NCBI GenBank assembly: GCA_030683155.1
Contig: JAUXMV010000015.1
Span: 1-64,000 of the forward strand
DNA length: 64,000 nucleotides
Direction: 5' to 3'
From: Bacteroidales bacterium
Lineage (GTDB): Bacteria > Bacteroidota > Bacteroidia > Bacteroidales > F082
A program made the translations under genes and the position numbers. Shown here piece after piece: positions 34,532-43,500 of the stretch. The notes beneath the pieces are model-generated. The model was not told the origin of the DNA, made no database searches, and saw only the letters and a list, made by a program, of their open reading frames with translations. Position 1 is the first letter of the stretch. Each line of letters starts with the position of its first letter.

Positions 34532-34654
34532 ATCATATTTTTAATAAAAATATTTGTTAAACTTCTCTAAAAATATTTGTTGAAATACCTGTTAATAAAT
34601 TCATTGTTTTTGATAACTAATTGTTTATTTTTGATAAATATTTTGCGATATTTA

Positions 34655-34684
34655 CATCTTGAAATTAATTAGGATTTCAAGATG
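34655..34684. promoter_or_regulatory. Perfect 11-bp inverted repeat upstream of the TPR gene
   Basis: CATCTTGAAAT (34655-34665) and ATTTCAAGATG (34674-34684) are perfect inverses around an 8-nt loop, ending 20 nt before the start codon at 34705. The preceding ~110 nt are AT-rich with repeated AAAATATTTGTT and TTTTTGATAA. It could be an operator or an mRNA hairpin controlling the ribosome site. No T run follows, so it is not a terminator. Confidence 0.5.
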
Positions 34685-34704
34685 ACAAAAACAAAAGCTT
34701 AAAT

Positions 34705-35955
34705 ATGAAAAATTCGATCATAACTGTCCTTTTTATTTGCTTTATACAACTACTACCTGCGCAGACTATGGACTATTATGATCTTCAGGACTTCTCTATT
34801 ATGAGTCCAGTTCAGTCGGGCATTTATGATGCGCTTGGATGGTCAATGCAAGACAATGGCAAGTGGGCCTTTGAAGATAACAAAATTCCCTATTCTGACA
34901 GCCGGTCAAATAATTCGCGTCCGGAAGGGTTAAATACGCTTGGTCAAGACAATTTCATCTCACTTGAGTTGAGAAAAATTATGATTGACGACATCCAATA
35001 CAACGTCTTAGTAAAAATATATAATGATGGTGAATTTGAGTTTCCGTTTCTTCAAAGAAACTGGAGTGCTTTTAAGTCACTTGATTTTTATGTTTTCAGA
35101 AGCGAAAAACTCAAAGAGCTTTTGCCTGAAGAAATGCCTTACAATGTTATGTATCTGGTAGATTTGAGGTGTTATGCTGTTGGAACAATAAAAAACTATG
35201 AGAAGAGTGTCTTCATGGGAAAAAATCTCAACCTGGCAAAATATTCTACAGGTGTTATAAGTAACTTTCAAGCTACTAAAAGTGGCTATGAAGAACAAAT
35301 AATCAGGTCTATTCAAGATAGAAAACTTGGAAAGAGTATTAACGATGGTAATTTAATTTTTGCCGTTTATCCAATCAAGGCACAGGATAAAGAGAAGACA
35401 CGTTTCAAACTGATAAAGTCATATTTAAACGACAACCTTCTTAAAATGCAAACTTCTCCTGACAATTGGAGGCATTTATTCAGTGAAACATTTTATGAAG
35501 TTGACTTCAATATTTATCATAATTTCATTTCACAATCATTATCCTATTTTGTTGAAGTCGACAAAGCAGTGACCGCATATGACTCCCATTATAATTGGGG
35601 AATGTTACGTTACCAAATAGGAGATTATGTTGGCGCTCTGGAAGCATTTAATAAAGCATTTGAGGAAAACCCAAAAACCGATGACTTCATGATTTATGCC
35701 TATCGAGGCAACACCCGAAGTAAAATGGGTCTCCATCGTGAAGCTATTGCCGATTTCGACAGAGCAATTATTTTAAGACCAAAACGCGTTGTTGATTATC
35801 CAAACTGGATTCGCAATTATTTCAACCGTGGTGTTGCAAAATACTATCTAAACAATAGTTCCGGGGCATGTGAAGATTGGAAAAAAGCTTATGATATGGG
35901 CTATGGTAGTGCAGGTGAATACTTGAATGATTTTTGTGGCATTAAAACAAAATAG
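34705..35955 (+). CDS. Secreted TPR-repeat protein
   Basis: The 416-aa protein has a signal peptide (1-19, cleaved near LLPA-QT). The N-terminal ~270 residues form a domain with no family I recognise (DYYDLQDFSIMSPVQSG, FDFYVFRSEKL-like strands). Three or so TPR repeats follow (~290-400): SHYNWGMLRYQIGDYVGALEAF, AYRGNTRSKMGLHREAIADF and YFNRGVAKYYLNNSSGACEDW. It is likely periplasmic and acts in protein-protein contacts. The next gene begins 2 nt after its stop. Confidence 0.75.
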   Translation: MKNSIITVLFICFIQLLPAQTMDYYDLQDFSIMSPVQSGIYDALGWSMQDNGKWAFEDNKIPYSDSRSNNSRPEGLNTLGQDNFISLELRKIMIDDIQYNVLVKIYNDGEFEFPFLQRNWSAFKSLDFYVFRSEKLKELLPEEMPYNVMYLVDLRCYAVGTIKNYEKSVFMGKNLNLAKYSTGVISNFQATKSGYEEQIIRSIQDRKLGKSINDGNLIFAVYPIKAQDKEKTRFKLIKSYLNDNLLKMQTSPDNWRHLFSETFYEVDFNIYHNFISQSLSYFVEVDKAVTAYDSHYNWGMLRYQIGDYVGALEAFNKAFEENPKTDDFMIYAYRGNTRSKMGLHREAIADFDRAIILRPKRVVDYPNWIRNYFNRGVAKYYLNNSSGACEDWKKAYDMGYGSAGEYLNDFCGIKTK

Positions 35956-35957
35956 GC

Positions 35958-37133
35958 ATGTTAGATAAACTACTTTTCAAAATCCTATTCGTTGTTTTGT
36001 TCATTTCTTTGATGATAACTACAAAAGCTTATCCTCAGGAAGATATGAACAACAACGAACTAAGTAGTTGGCAAATAGGCTTATATGGTGGTTTTTCTCA
36101 ATATTACGGTGACATAAGCAACAAAACATATTTTCAGAAATTTTCGGGTGAAACAGGAATTTCTTTTGGGTTACATTTCAGAAGACACTTTAACGAAAAT
36201 TTCGGTTTAGGTGTGGCATTCAACAGATCGAATTTGTTAAGTAAAAAAGATTTTCAAGCAGATCAGACAACACCTTTTAATAGAGAATATACCGGAACCT
36301 TAAATCATTTTTCAGTACATAGTTATCTGAATTTTTCAAATTTTTTCTGGGGCTATACGGATAGAAAATTAAATATTTATGGAACCTTAGGACTTGGATA
36401 TGCAACCTGGACAGGTACCTTAAGAAATAGTCTTAATGGCTCTGTAGTCGAAGACGCCAGCACTGCATTAAGTAAAAATCTTAGCAAAGCTGCTCCTTCA
36501 TTTCCTGCAACTTTCGGCATAGAATATTCATTGAGTGAAAACTTAAAATTAACTTTTGAAGGAACGTTGTTAACGATTTTTTCTGATGATCTTGATTATT
36601 ACAGGGATGGATATCAATATGATATCATAACCCAAACTCATTTTGGTATCAGCTATTTCATTAAAAGCGGAGGCTCTGCAAGAAGAGTCAAACAACCATC
36701 TGGAACAAAATCTTCTTCTTCGCGTTGGGAGCCTTTAATGCCTGTCAGTGTTATTGAATATGAGGTATTTCCTGAGTTGCCTTCAGAGAGAAAATCTAAA
36801 ATAGAAATTCCACCACTGACATTAACACCTGTTCAGGAAAAAGTTGTTCCACAACCTGCGTCCTCTCCAGCCTTTGAATTTCGGGTACAGATTTATGCCA
36901 AGAGCCAAAGAGTAACAAGCTCGACATCAATTTACAGAAACATTCAGTTTGAGTACCCAATCATTGAAAATCATTTCAATGGAATATACCGCTACTCAAC
37001 TGGTAGTTTCAGATCTTATTCCGATGCAGAATCATACGCCCGTCAGCTTCAGAGCAGAGGTGTTTATGATGCATTTGTTGTTGCATACCGAAACAATGAA
37101 AGAGTCAGTATTACATCTGAAATGAAGAGATAG
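35958..37133 (+). CDS. Beta-barrel protein with C-terminal SPOR-like domain
   Basis: The 391-aa protein has a signal peptide (~1-26), then a beta-rich, barrel-like region (~35-235; SSWQIGLYGGFSQYYGDIS, FGLHFRRHFNENFGLGVAF, THFGISYFIKSG). A Pro/Ser-rich linker (~240-305) and a SPOR-like domain (~308-385; FEFRVQIYAKSQR..YRYSTGSFRSYSDAESYARQLQSRG) follow. SPOR domains bind glycan strands stripped of peptide stems, so the protein probably links the outer membrane to the wall. A barrel joined to SPOR is a Bacteroidota-type arrangement. It is coupled to the TPR gene upstream (2-nt gap). Confidence 0.78.
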   Translation: MLDKLLFKILFVVLFISLMITTKAYPQEDMNNNELSSWQIGLYGGFSQYYGDISNKTYFQKFSGETGISFGLHFRRHFNENFGLGVAFNRSNLLSKKDFQADQTTPFNREYTGTLNHFSVHSYLNFSNFFWGYTDRKLNIYGTLGLGYATWTGTLRNSLNGSVVEDASTALSKNLSKAAPSFPATFGIEYSLSENLKLTFEGTLLTIFSDDLDYYRDGYQYDIITQTHFGISYFIKSGGSARRVKQPSGTKSSSSRWEPLMPVSVIEYEVFPELPSERKSKIEIPPLTLTPVQEKVVPQPASSPAFEFRVQIYAKSQRVTSSTSIYRNIQFEYPIIENHFNGIYRYSTGSFRSYSDAESYARQLQSRGVYDAFVVAYRNNERVSITSEMKR

Positions 37134-37381
37134 TTTTCTGAAAAATAGTAGCCTTCATTCATGCTCAGCTTCCTAAATCTTATAAAGCTTTAACTTTTCT
37201 GGCATTTAAGTAAAATTTCAGCCAGCGAAAAGTGAAATAATTTCACAATCGATATCAGTAATTCTCCTTCAGGCATGTATTATGTACTGTTAAAGACAAT
37301 TTCAAATGTACTCAAATCAAAGATTATCAAAAAATAAGCAGTGCCTTCTCAAATAATTTTTGAGTAAAAGGCCGGCATTTA
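37134..37381. other. Intergenic region between convergent genes
   Basis: No gene seen. A short hairpin CTCAAA-TAATT-TTTGAG near 37350 precedes the strong hairpin at 37382-37431. Nothing else can be supported. Confidence 0.35.
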
Positions 37382-37431
37382 AAAACCCATTGCATTTCTT
37401 GTCAAAACTTTACAAGAATGCAATGGGTTTA
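37382..37431 (-). terminator. Long hairpin terminator, probably bidirectional
   Basis: AAACCCATTGCAT-T-TCTTGT pairs with ACAAGAATGCAATGGGTTT around a 9-nt loop, with one bulged T. The stem has 19 bp or so, with A/T flanks on both sides. It lies 42 nt after the stop of the DUF2750-like gene and on the + strand can also serve the SPOR gene. Confidence 0.75.
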
Positions 37432-37473
37432 TGTCTTCAAAGCCATCGAAAACAAAGAAGGTAAATTTATTTC

Positions 37474-37800
37474 CTATTTTTTTCGAAGGTCAAGAATAAT
37501 CTTCTGAAGCTGAGCTGCCTCAAATGGTAAAATTCTGCCGTCAGTTTCGGTTGTAAGGCCGATCCACATTTCATCCTCCTGAAGTTCGTTCAACCATGTG
37601 ATAAATTCCTTCAATTCCATTTCAACCGTTTCATAGCCATTCCATTCGTCAAGGATAGAAGCTGCCGCAGCTTTTTCATTTGGCCATACTGGCAAATAAG
37701 AAATCTTGTTTTCGCCCTCAAGCATAGCAAAAAGCCCGTCATCAGCCTGAAGCAACCAAACAGTGTTGCTTTCAATTATTTCATTCAAAAAAGCTTCCAT
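37474..37800 (-). CDS. DUF2750-like small protein
   Basis: From MEAFLNEIIES the protein is 108 aa; the track's extra 12 residues look like leader. Features are VWLLQADDGLFAML, YLPVWPNEKAAAAS, and an acidic helix with EFITWLNELQEDEMWIGL. This pattern resembles DUF2750, a family of small cytoplasmic proteins with unknown function. It lies 65 nt after the ABC-F gene on the same strand. The family match is by memory of the W/P/E pattern and should be tested with the profile. Confidence 0.6.
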   Translation of the reverse strand: MEAFLNEIIESNTVWLLQADDGLFAMLEGENKISYLPVWPNEKAAAASILDEWNGYETVEMELKEFITWLNELQEDEMWIGLTTETDGRILPFEAAQLQKIILDLRKK

Positions 37801-37865
37801 AATAATTTTCTTTCTTAAAACTTTAATAACTAACAAGTTAAAATATTATCCATCTTTATCTTACA

Positions 37866-39770
37866 CTAAGAATCGTTGCCAATTTCATCAAGCTCAAGCC
37901 ATCTCATCATTTTATCATCCAGTAAATCATCAATCTCAGTAATGCGTCTTGAAGCCTGCTCAATTTCTTGATAATTTACAGTGGAATCATGCATTTTATC
38001 AACCAACGCAGCTTTCTCCTTTTCCATTGCAGCAATCTCCTTTTCCAGACCTTCAAATTCCATCTGCTCTTTATAGCTGCGTTTAATTTTTTTTGAGTTT
38101 GTAGCTGAGTTTGGTTTTGAAGATTCTATTCTATTTGATTTGGCAGCTTCAGCTGCTTTAAGCTCCTTATCCCTCAGTTCACTGGCTTCTTTGTATTCGG
38201 TATAATTTCCCACAAAACCTTTTACCACACCTTTTCCTTCAAAAACGAACAATTGATCAACCACCTGATCCATGAAATATCTGTCGTGAGATACAATGAT
38301 CAGGCAACCTTGATAGTTTTGAATAAAATCTTCCAAAGTTTGGAGTGTTAATAAATCAAGATCGTTGGTCGGCTCGTCCAGGATCAGAAAATTGGGATTT
38401 TTAATAAGTACCGTAAGCAAATAAAGTCGTCGTTTTTCGCCGCCACTCAACAAAGAAACCGGTTGATTTTGTATTGAAGGCGGAAACATAAAACGCGTTA
38501 ATAGTTGCGATGCCGTTGCTGTTAATCCATTTCCTAAAGGTACAACATCAGCAATTTCTTTAACGACATCAATGATTTTCTTGTCGTCATTAAACTGAAT
38601 TCCTTTTTGCGTATAATAGCCAAAGACAATGGTATCACCAGGAAGCACTCTTCCCTTGTCTGGTATTTCTGTTCCGGTAAGAAGATTCAGAAAGCTTGTC
38701 TTTCCAACCCCATTATCTCCAACAATTCCGATACGCTCTCCTTTGGTAAACATATAATCGAAGCCTTCGAGAATGACAATGTCACTGTATTTCTTATGTA
38801 CATTGCGCATCTCCAGAATTTTACTACCCATTCTGTTCATCGCAATCTGCAGTTGCAATTGCTGCTGGATTCTATGATTTCCTGCTTTTTCCTTTAACTC
38901 ATAAAAAGCGTCAATCCTGCTTTTTGACTTGGTTGTTCTGGCTTTTGGCATGCGCCGCATCCATTCTCTTTCCTGCTTAAGCAGCTGACCAGCCTTTTCT
39001 AACTCAACCCGCATTGCCGCTTCCCGTTCTGCGCTTTTCTCGAGATAATAAGAAAAATTACCCTTATGATGGTAAAGTGTTCCAAAAGTCAGTTCAAGGA
39101 TGTTGTTGCAAACCCTGTCAAGGAAATAACGGTCATGCGTAACCATCAGAAGCGTGATATTGGTTTGCTTGAGATAACGTTCAAGCCATTCAATCATAGC
39201 AATATCAAGGTGATTTGTTGGCTCATCAAGCAACAACAAATCAGGTTCATCAAGCAGCAACATAGCGAGGGCAAGCCTCTTTATCTGACCTCCTGAAAGT
39301 GAGCTGATCTTTTGGCTCATGTCAGTAAGCTCAAATCTTGTCAGCATTTCTTTCAGCCTGCGTTCGTAATCCCAGGCGTGTAATGCATCCATTCGGACCG
39401 TTACAGATTCAAGCTGCTGATGTGTTTCCATACTGCCCGACTCATGCTGAGCTGCCAATACAGACTCATATTCGCGAATGGTTTTCAAAACAATATTGTG
39501 CGCACTATTAATCAGCGCATCGATTGAAAGTTCTTCATCAAACTTTGGATGCTGTTCAAGAAAGCCTAAGCGTAAACCGTCCGCAAAAGTTATTATACCA
39601 CTATCAGGTTCATCTCTTCCCATCAAAAGGCGCATCAAGGTAGTTTTTCCGGCACCATTCACAGCGATTAAAGCTGTTTTCTCGCCTTTGGAAATGCCAA
39701 AACTCAACTTTGTAAAAAGCGTTTTGTCGCCGTAAGATTTTGAAATATTTTCAACGGAAAGGTAATTCAT
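37866..39770 (-). CDS. ABC-F family ATPase (Uup-like)
   Basis: The 634-aa protein has two ABC modules and no membrane segment. Module 1 has Walker A GAGKTT, signature LSGGQIKRLALAMLL, Walker B LLLLDEPTNHLD. The linker (~240-320) is charged. Module 2 has GDNGVGKTSFLN, LSGGEKRRLYLL and FLILDEPTNDLD. A C-terminal coiled coil (~540-634) is typical of Uup. ABC-F proteins bind the ribosomal E site or, for Uup, branched DNA intermediates. I cannot separate the two, but the C-terminal coiled coil favours Uup. No antibiotic-resistance role is implied. Confidence 0.9.
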   Translation of the reverse strand: MNYLSVENISKSYGDKTLFTKLSFGISKGEKTALIAVNGAGKTTLMRLLMGRDEPDSGIITFADGLRLGFLEQHPKFDEELSIDALINSAHNIVLKTIREYESVLAAQHESGSMETHQQLESVTVRMDALHAWDYERRLKEMLTRFELTDMSQKISSLSGGQIKRLALAMLLLDEPDLLLLDEPTNHLDIAMIEWLERYLKQTNITLLMVTHDRYFLDRVCNNILELTFGTLYHHKGNFSYYLEKSAEREAAMRVELEKAGQLLKQEREWMRRMPKARTTKSKSRIDAFYELKEKAGNHRIQQQLQLQIAMNRMGSKILEMRNVHKKYSDIVILEGFDYMFTKGERIGIVGDNGVGKTSFLNLLTGTEIPDKGRVLPGDTIVFGYYTQKGIQFNDDKKIIDVVKEIADVVPLGNGLTATASQLLTRFMFPPSIQNQPVSLLSGGEKRRLYLLTVLIKNPNFLILDEPTNDLDLLTLQTLEDFIQNYQGCLIIVSHDRYFMDQVVDQLFVFEGKGVVKGFVGNYTEYKEASELRDKELKAAEAAKSNRIESSKPNSATNSKKIKRSYKEQMEFEGLEKEIAAMEKEKAALVDKMHDSTVNYQEIEQASRRITEIDDLLDDKMMRWLELDEIGNDS

Positions 39771-39891
39771 AGGATATATAAGTGATTCAGTCTATTTAAA
39801 AACAGGTGGCGAAATTACGACAATTTGGCGGGTAGATAATCAAAAATCCAACGACTGGATTCACAACCTGAATGACAATCCTATATAATCT

Positions 39892-39930
39892 CAAAAAAAA
39901 TATCCCGGCAACAGAATCGATGCCGGGATA
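39892..39930 (-). terminator. Terminator of the hydrogenase operon
   Basis: TATCCCGGCA and TGCCGGGATA form a perfect 10-bp stem with a 10-nt loop. On the minus strand a run of eight T follows. It begins about 33 nt after the stop of the DHOD-like gene, so that gene is the last of the hox transcript. Confidence 0.85.
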
Positions 39931-39963
39931 CCACTCATGTAATTTGGCTGGGCCTTGCGGCAA

Positions 39964-40947
39964 TTAATCAAAATTCTTTTTCATGTACTGTAATCTTTCG
40001 AAACCAGCAGTGTTCTCTGGTAATTTGTTTACCAAACCACGGAAGTCATCGATTGATTTGTAACCATGCTTTTTCATCCAATCCTCCAAGCCCTTTACTA
40101 TCTCTCTGAGATAAGGAATGCCATTTTGGTACAGCGTTGTGCATATTTGAGTTACGGTGGCTCCTGCAAGCAACTGTTTTGCAACACCAATAGAATAATG
40201 GATTCCGGTTGAGGCTGCAATATCAGCAGGTAGACCATTGGCACTTAACAAAGCTATCCAGCGTAAAGCAATCGATTTTTCGTCGGGACTCGAAAAAACA
40301 TTGTCTGTTACTACCTTTAATGAAGCAATGTCAATATCAGGGTTGTAGAAACGATTAAACAAAACAAGACCATCCGCTCCAGCCTCAGCTAAGCGAAAAG
40401 CTATTGCCATGGTATTTGTAAAATAAGGCCCAAGTTTAACCGAAACCGGAATTGTAACTTGTTTCTTTACCTCTTTCACAATATTAACATAGGTATCTTC
40501 AATCTGCTGACTCGAAATATTTCGGTCAAATGGAAAAATGGCAATATTCAGCTCGATCGCATCAGCACCAGCATCCTGCATCTTAGCTGCAAACTTTGTC
40601 CATTCAACAGGGCTCACGCAGTTAACACTTGCAATAACAGGTATTTCAACTTCGCTTTTTGAATTTTTTATCAGTTTGAGATATTCATCCACACCTGATT
40701 CTTTTGAGATATTAACTACGTATTCTGATGCTTCGGGATACCAGAAATAGAGTTCATTGCTTCGAAGTTTTGACTCAATACGAGCGACAATCTGCTCTTC
40801 GAAAAGCGACTTAAGCACAACAGCTCCGGCTCCAGCCTTTGCGCAAGCTTTCACGTTTTCAACTGTTCCGGTGAGTTTTGAACTGCTCACAACGATGGGA
40901 TTATTCAATGCTAATCCGAGATAAGTTGTTGATAAATCCATTTTCAA
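39964..40947 (-). CDS. Dihydroorotate dehydrogenase-like protein lacking the usual catalytic loop
   Basis: The 327-aa protein is a TIM-barrel flavoprotein of the PyrD/PreA superfamily. It shows LGLALNNPIVVSSSKLT near the N-terminus, SVNCVSP, SVKLGPYF and the phosphate-binding DIAASTGIHYSIGVAKQLLAGA. True DHODs carry Asn-x-Ser-Cys-Pro-Asn (Cys base) or a Ser in this loop; here it reads ELNIAIFPFDRN with neither Cys nor Ser. It therefore probably does not oxidise dihydroorotate. It follows the hydrogenase protease gene by 23 nt and shares the operon terminator. A redox role tied to the hydrogenase is possible but unproven. Confidence 0.8.
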   Translation of the reverse strand: MKMDLSTTYLGLALNNPIVVSSSKLTGTVENVKACAKAGAGAVVLKSLFEEQIVARIESKLRSNELYFWYPEASEYVVNISKESGVDEYLKLIKNSKSEVEIPVIASVNCVSPVEWTKFAAKMQDAGADAIELNIAIFPFDRNISSQQIEDTYVNIVKEVKKQVTIPVSVKLGPYFTNTMAIAFRLAEAGADGLVLFNRFYNPDIDIASLKVVTDNVFSSPDEKSIALRWIALLSANGLPADIAASTGIHYSIGVAKQLLAGATVTQICTTLYQNGIPYLREIVKGLEDWMKKHGYKSIDDFRGLVNKLPENTAGFERLQYMKKNFD

Positions 40948-40970
40948 GTTTATTAGATTTTCAAATTTTA

Positions 40971-41462
40971 TTAAATTTTAATACGTTGCAAAATCTCCTG
41001 CCTTTTTTCATCAAGAAATTTTGTTAAAAAACCGAAAGCTATTTCCAGATTTTTTTGTGCCATTTGAGTTAGTTCTTCTTTGAAGTCCCATTCATATCCC
41101 CGAACGTGTAAAAGCCATGCTTCGGGCACTTTACCATATATTTTCTGACAAAGATCAATCACAAATGAACAGGAAACTGCATGCATTGAGAATTCAACCC
41201 TTGCATCGGAAGCTTCAACTTTTGTGAAAGAGTAATCTTCAATATCCTCTTGCGAAGCATCTACAAAAACAACAAGTGTTTTATCTGAAACTGCCGCCGC
41301 ATCTTCAATATTAAGCTGATAGTTACAATCGGTTGATAGCTGTGGAAATGGATTTTCGATCAGCCAGTTTTCAAGCATTTGAACAAAAGCAGCGCCAAGG
41401 CCGTCATCCTGTCGGCCAGGATTGCCATATCCATATACAAGTATCCTGCTGTCTGAATCCAT
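40971..41462 (-). CDS. hoxW: [NiFe] hydrogenase maturation protease
   Basis: From MDSDSRILVYGYGNPGRQDDG the protein is 163 aa; the track start overlaps hoxH. It has the family N-terminus (YGYGNPGRQDDGLG), an acidic metal ligand (Asp in VFVDAS) and a later His (MHAVSCSFVIDL). These proteases sense nickel in the large subunit and remove its C-terminal peptide. The start lies 1 nt after the hoxH stop, so translation is coupled to that of its substrate. Confidence 0.9.
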   Translation of the reverse strand: MDSDSRILVYGYGNPGRQDDGLGAAFVQMLENWLIENPFPQLSTDCNYQLNIEDAAAVSDKTLVVFVDASQEDIEDYSFTKVEASDARVEFSMHAVSCSFVIDLCQKIYGKVPEAWLLHVRGYEWDFKEELTQMAQKNLEIAFGFLTKFLDEKRQEILQRIKI

Positions 41463-41463
41463 T

Positions 41464-42918
41464 CTATTGTGATACTTTTCTATCGATAACCTGCTCATTG
41501 GCGTCGAGAAGGGTTATCTCGAGCGGCATTTTTCCAAGTGCATGTGTTGCGCAACTCAAACAAGGGTCATAGGCACGAATTGCAACTTCAACAGCATTCA
41601 TCATACCTTCTGTAATAACTTCTTTTCCAGTCATAACAGCTTTGGCTACATGATTGACTGAACGGTTCATGGGCTCATTGTTGTTTGTTGTCGAAACAAT
41701 AAGGTTTGCCATTTCAATCTGATCATTATCGTTTATGCGATAGTGGTGGAAGAGTGTTCCGCGTGGTGCTTCAATAAGGCCCACACCTTCTTTTTGCTTG
41801 GTTCCTTTCGTTACAAGGTCATCACCTAAGATATCCGGATCGTTGAGTAATTCTCTGATCATTTCGGCAGCATGAAGTGTCTCGATAAGGCGTGCATAAT
41901 GCATATGCATGCAATGATTGTTTGGCTTGCCAAAGGTCATAGCCTTATAAATCTCAAATTCAGCCTGAGCCAGTGGTGATGGTATAAAATCAACTGTATT
42001 AAGCCTTGCCAAAGGACCTACACGATACCAGCCCTGTTCTTTACCATATTCTTTCAGATAAGGGAATTTCATATAACTCCATGATTTCACCTCTTCTTCA
42101 ATATAGTTTGTGTACTCCTGATAATCAATGTCATGGAGTATTTTCTTTCCATCAGCATCCACGGCTCTGAGCACGCCATGATAAAGATCGAGCGCACCGT
42201 CTTTTCTTACTAAACTCAAGTGATTACTTGGGAAATAAGCGAAATTATCAATGAAATCCTTGTTGGCAAAGTAATAGTTTTTAAAGAATTCCAAAGCTTC
42301 CTGAGCCCAGCTTACCATTTTATCAGCATTAAGCGGGTCGGCACCTTTTAGAAATTCATCTCGTTCCTCTATACTAAGACTTTTGTTAATCCCACCTGGA
42401 ATTGCTCCAGTTCCATGAATTTTTTTACCGGCTGTGGCACGGATTATTTCCTGTCCGAATTTACGCATCATTACGCCCTGAACAGCTAGTGCAGGATTCG
42501 TCAATGCGATACCAATAATATTTCTTATTGCCGGGTCACCATCAATTCCAAAAAGGAAATCGGGAGCACTAAGATGGAAAAAGTGCAGCACATGCGACTG
42601 GAAGAACTGGCCATAATGCATCAGACGTCGCATTTTTTCGCCTGTTGCTGTTAAACCATGACCAGTTCCGGCGCCAACAATTACATCCAACGCTTTCGCT
42701 GCTGCCAAATGATGGCTCACAGGACAGATTCCACAAAGTCTTTGAACGAGTACCGGAGCTTCCCAATAGGGTCTGCCCTGCACAAAACGCTCAAATCCAC
42801 GAAATTCAACAATATGCAGCCGGCTTTGCTTTATTTCTCCTTTGTCATCCATGAAGATGGTGACTTTACCATGTCCTTCGACACGGGTTACAGGTTCTAT
42901 CGTAATTTTCTTCGACAT
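41464..42918 (-). CDS. hoxH: NAD-linked [NiFe] hydrogenase large subunit
   Basis: From MSKKITIEPVTRVEGHGKV the protein is 484 aa, close to the ~488 aa of Ralstonia HoxH. The nickel-iron ligands are present: RLCGICPVSHH at the N-terminus and DPCLSCATH at the C-terminus. After the His there is a 25-residue tail (ALGKMP...VSQ), which HoxW must remove after nickel insertion. VTRVEGHG and the overall order fit group 3d, the bidirectional NAD(P)-linked type. It is cytoplasmic. hoxY precedes it by 16 nt. Confidence 0.96.
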   Translation of the reverse strand: MSKKITIEPVTRVEGHGKVTIFMDDKGEIKQSRLHIVEFRGFERFVQGRPYWEAPVLVQRLCGICPVSHHLAAAKALDVIVGAGTGHGLTATGEKMRRLMHYGQFFQSHVLHFFHLSAPDFLFGIDGDPAIRNIIGIALTNPALAVQGVMMRKFGQEIIRATAGKKIHGTGAIPGGINKSLSIEERDEFLKGADPLNADKMVSWAQEALEFFKNYYFANKDFIDNFAYFPSNHLSLVRKDGALDLYHGVLRAVDADGKKILHDIDYQEYTNYIEEEVKSWSYMKFPYLKEYGKEQGWYRVGPLARLNTVDFIPSPLAQAEFEIYKAMTFGKPNNHCMHMHYARLIETLHAAEMIRELLNDPDILGDDLVTKGTKQKEGVGLIEAPRGTLFHHYRINDNDQIEMANLIVSTTNNNEPMNRSVNHVAKAVMTGKEVITEGMMNAVEVAIRAYDPCLSCATHALGKMPLEITLLDANEQVIDRKVSQ

Positions 42919-42934
42919 GATTTGTTTTGTTAGA

Positions 42935-43483
42935 TTAGTCAAATTTCACAACTTCGTATGGCAACTTCATCGGGTCTCCTGTAAGAAGCGCTACAAGGGC
43001 ATTCCAGATAAGATCAGCACTTGGAGGACATCCTGGCAGAAAGTAGTCAATTTTTACGATTTCGTGACACGGATAAACTTTGTCGAGAAGCATTGGCAGC
43101 TCATCGTCATTTGGTAAAATATGGCTTTTGTTCAATTGAACTGTTGGTCCGCCTATATATGCTTCATGCAGACACTCCTCAACCGGAATTCCGTTGCGCA
43201 TGGCTGGAAGCCCACCCATGATGGCACATTCGCCCAATGAAATAAGTATCTTGCAATTCTTTCTGAAAGAACGCAAAACTTCCACATTCTCGCTGTTGCA
43301 GCATCCGCCTTCAATGATACCAATATCTACAGGTTTGGTAAAGGTTTTAATGTCATCAACAGGAGATTTGTTAAATTCAACCAATTCGATCAGTTGAAGA
43401 ATTCTTTCGTCAATATCCAGAATTGACATATGGCAGCCGAAACATCCGGCAAGCGAAGTAGTCGCTAATACAGGTTTACTCAT
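42935..43483 (-). CDS. hoxY: NAD-linked hydrogenase small subunit
   Basis: The 182-aa protein has no Tat signal and a single proximal [4Fe-4S] cluster. Ligands lie in LAGCFGCHMS, LGECAIMGG and PGCPP; a further GGCCNSEN is seen. This short form is typical of HoxY in group 3 hydrogenases. A strong Shine-Dalgarno AGGAGG (43491-43496) lies 7 nt before the start, which is uncommon in this phylum. It is the electron link between HoxH and HoxU/F. Confidence 0.95.
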   Translation of the reverse strand: MSKPVLATTSLAGCFGCHMSILDIDERILQLIELVEFNKSPVDDIKTFTKPVDIGIIEGGCCNSENVEVLRSFRKNCKILISLGECAIMGGLPAMRNGIPVEECLHEAYIGGPTVQLNKSHILPNDDELPMLLDKVYPCHEIVKIDYFLPGCPPSADLIWNALVALLTGDPMKLPYEVVKFD

Positions 43484-43500
43484 TGTTATTCCTCCTATTG

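Noticed and set aside
37866-39770. ABC-F protein as an antibiotic-resistance determinant
   Set aside because: The C-terminal coiled coil fits Uup-type housekeeping proteins and there is no leader-attenuator in the upstream region.
41464-42942. Longer starts given by the track for hoxH, hoxW, sucC, lolD, relA, hldD and the exonuclease
   Set aside because: The extra residues overlap upstream genes, promoters or a terminator, and the family N-termini begin at the shorter starts used here.
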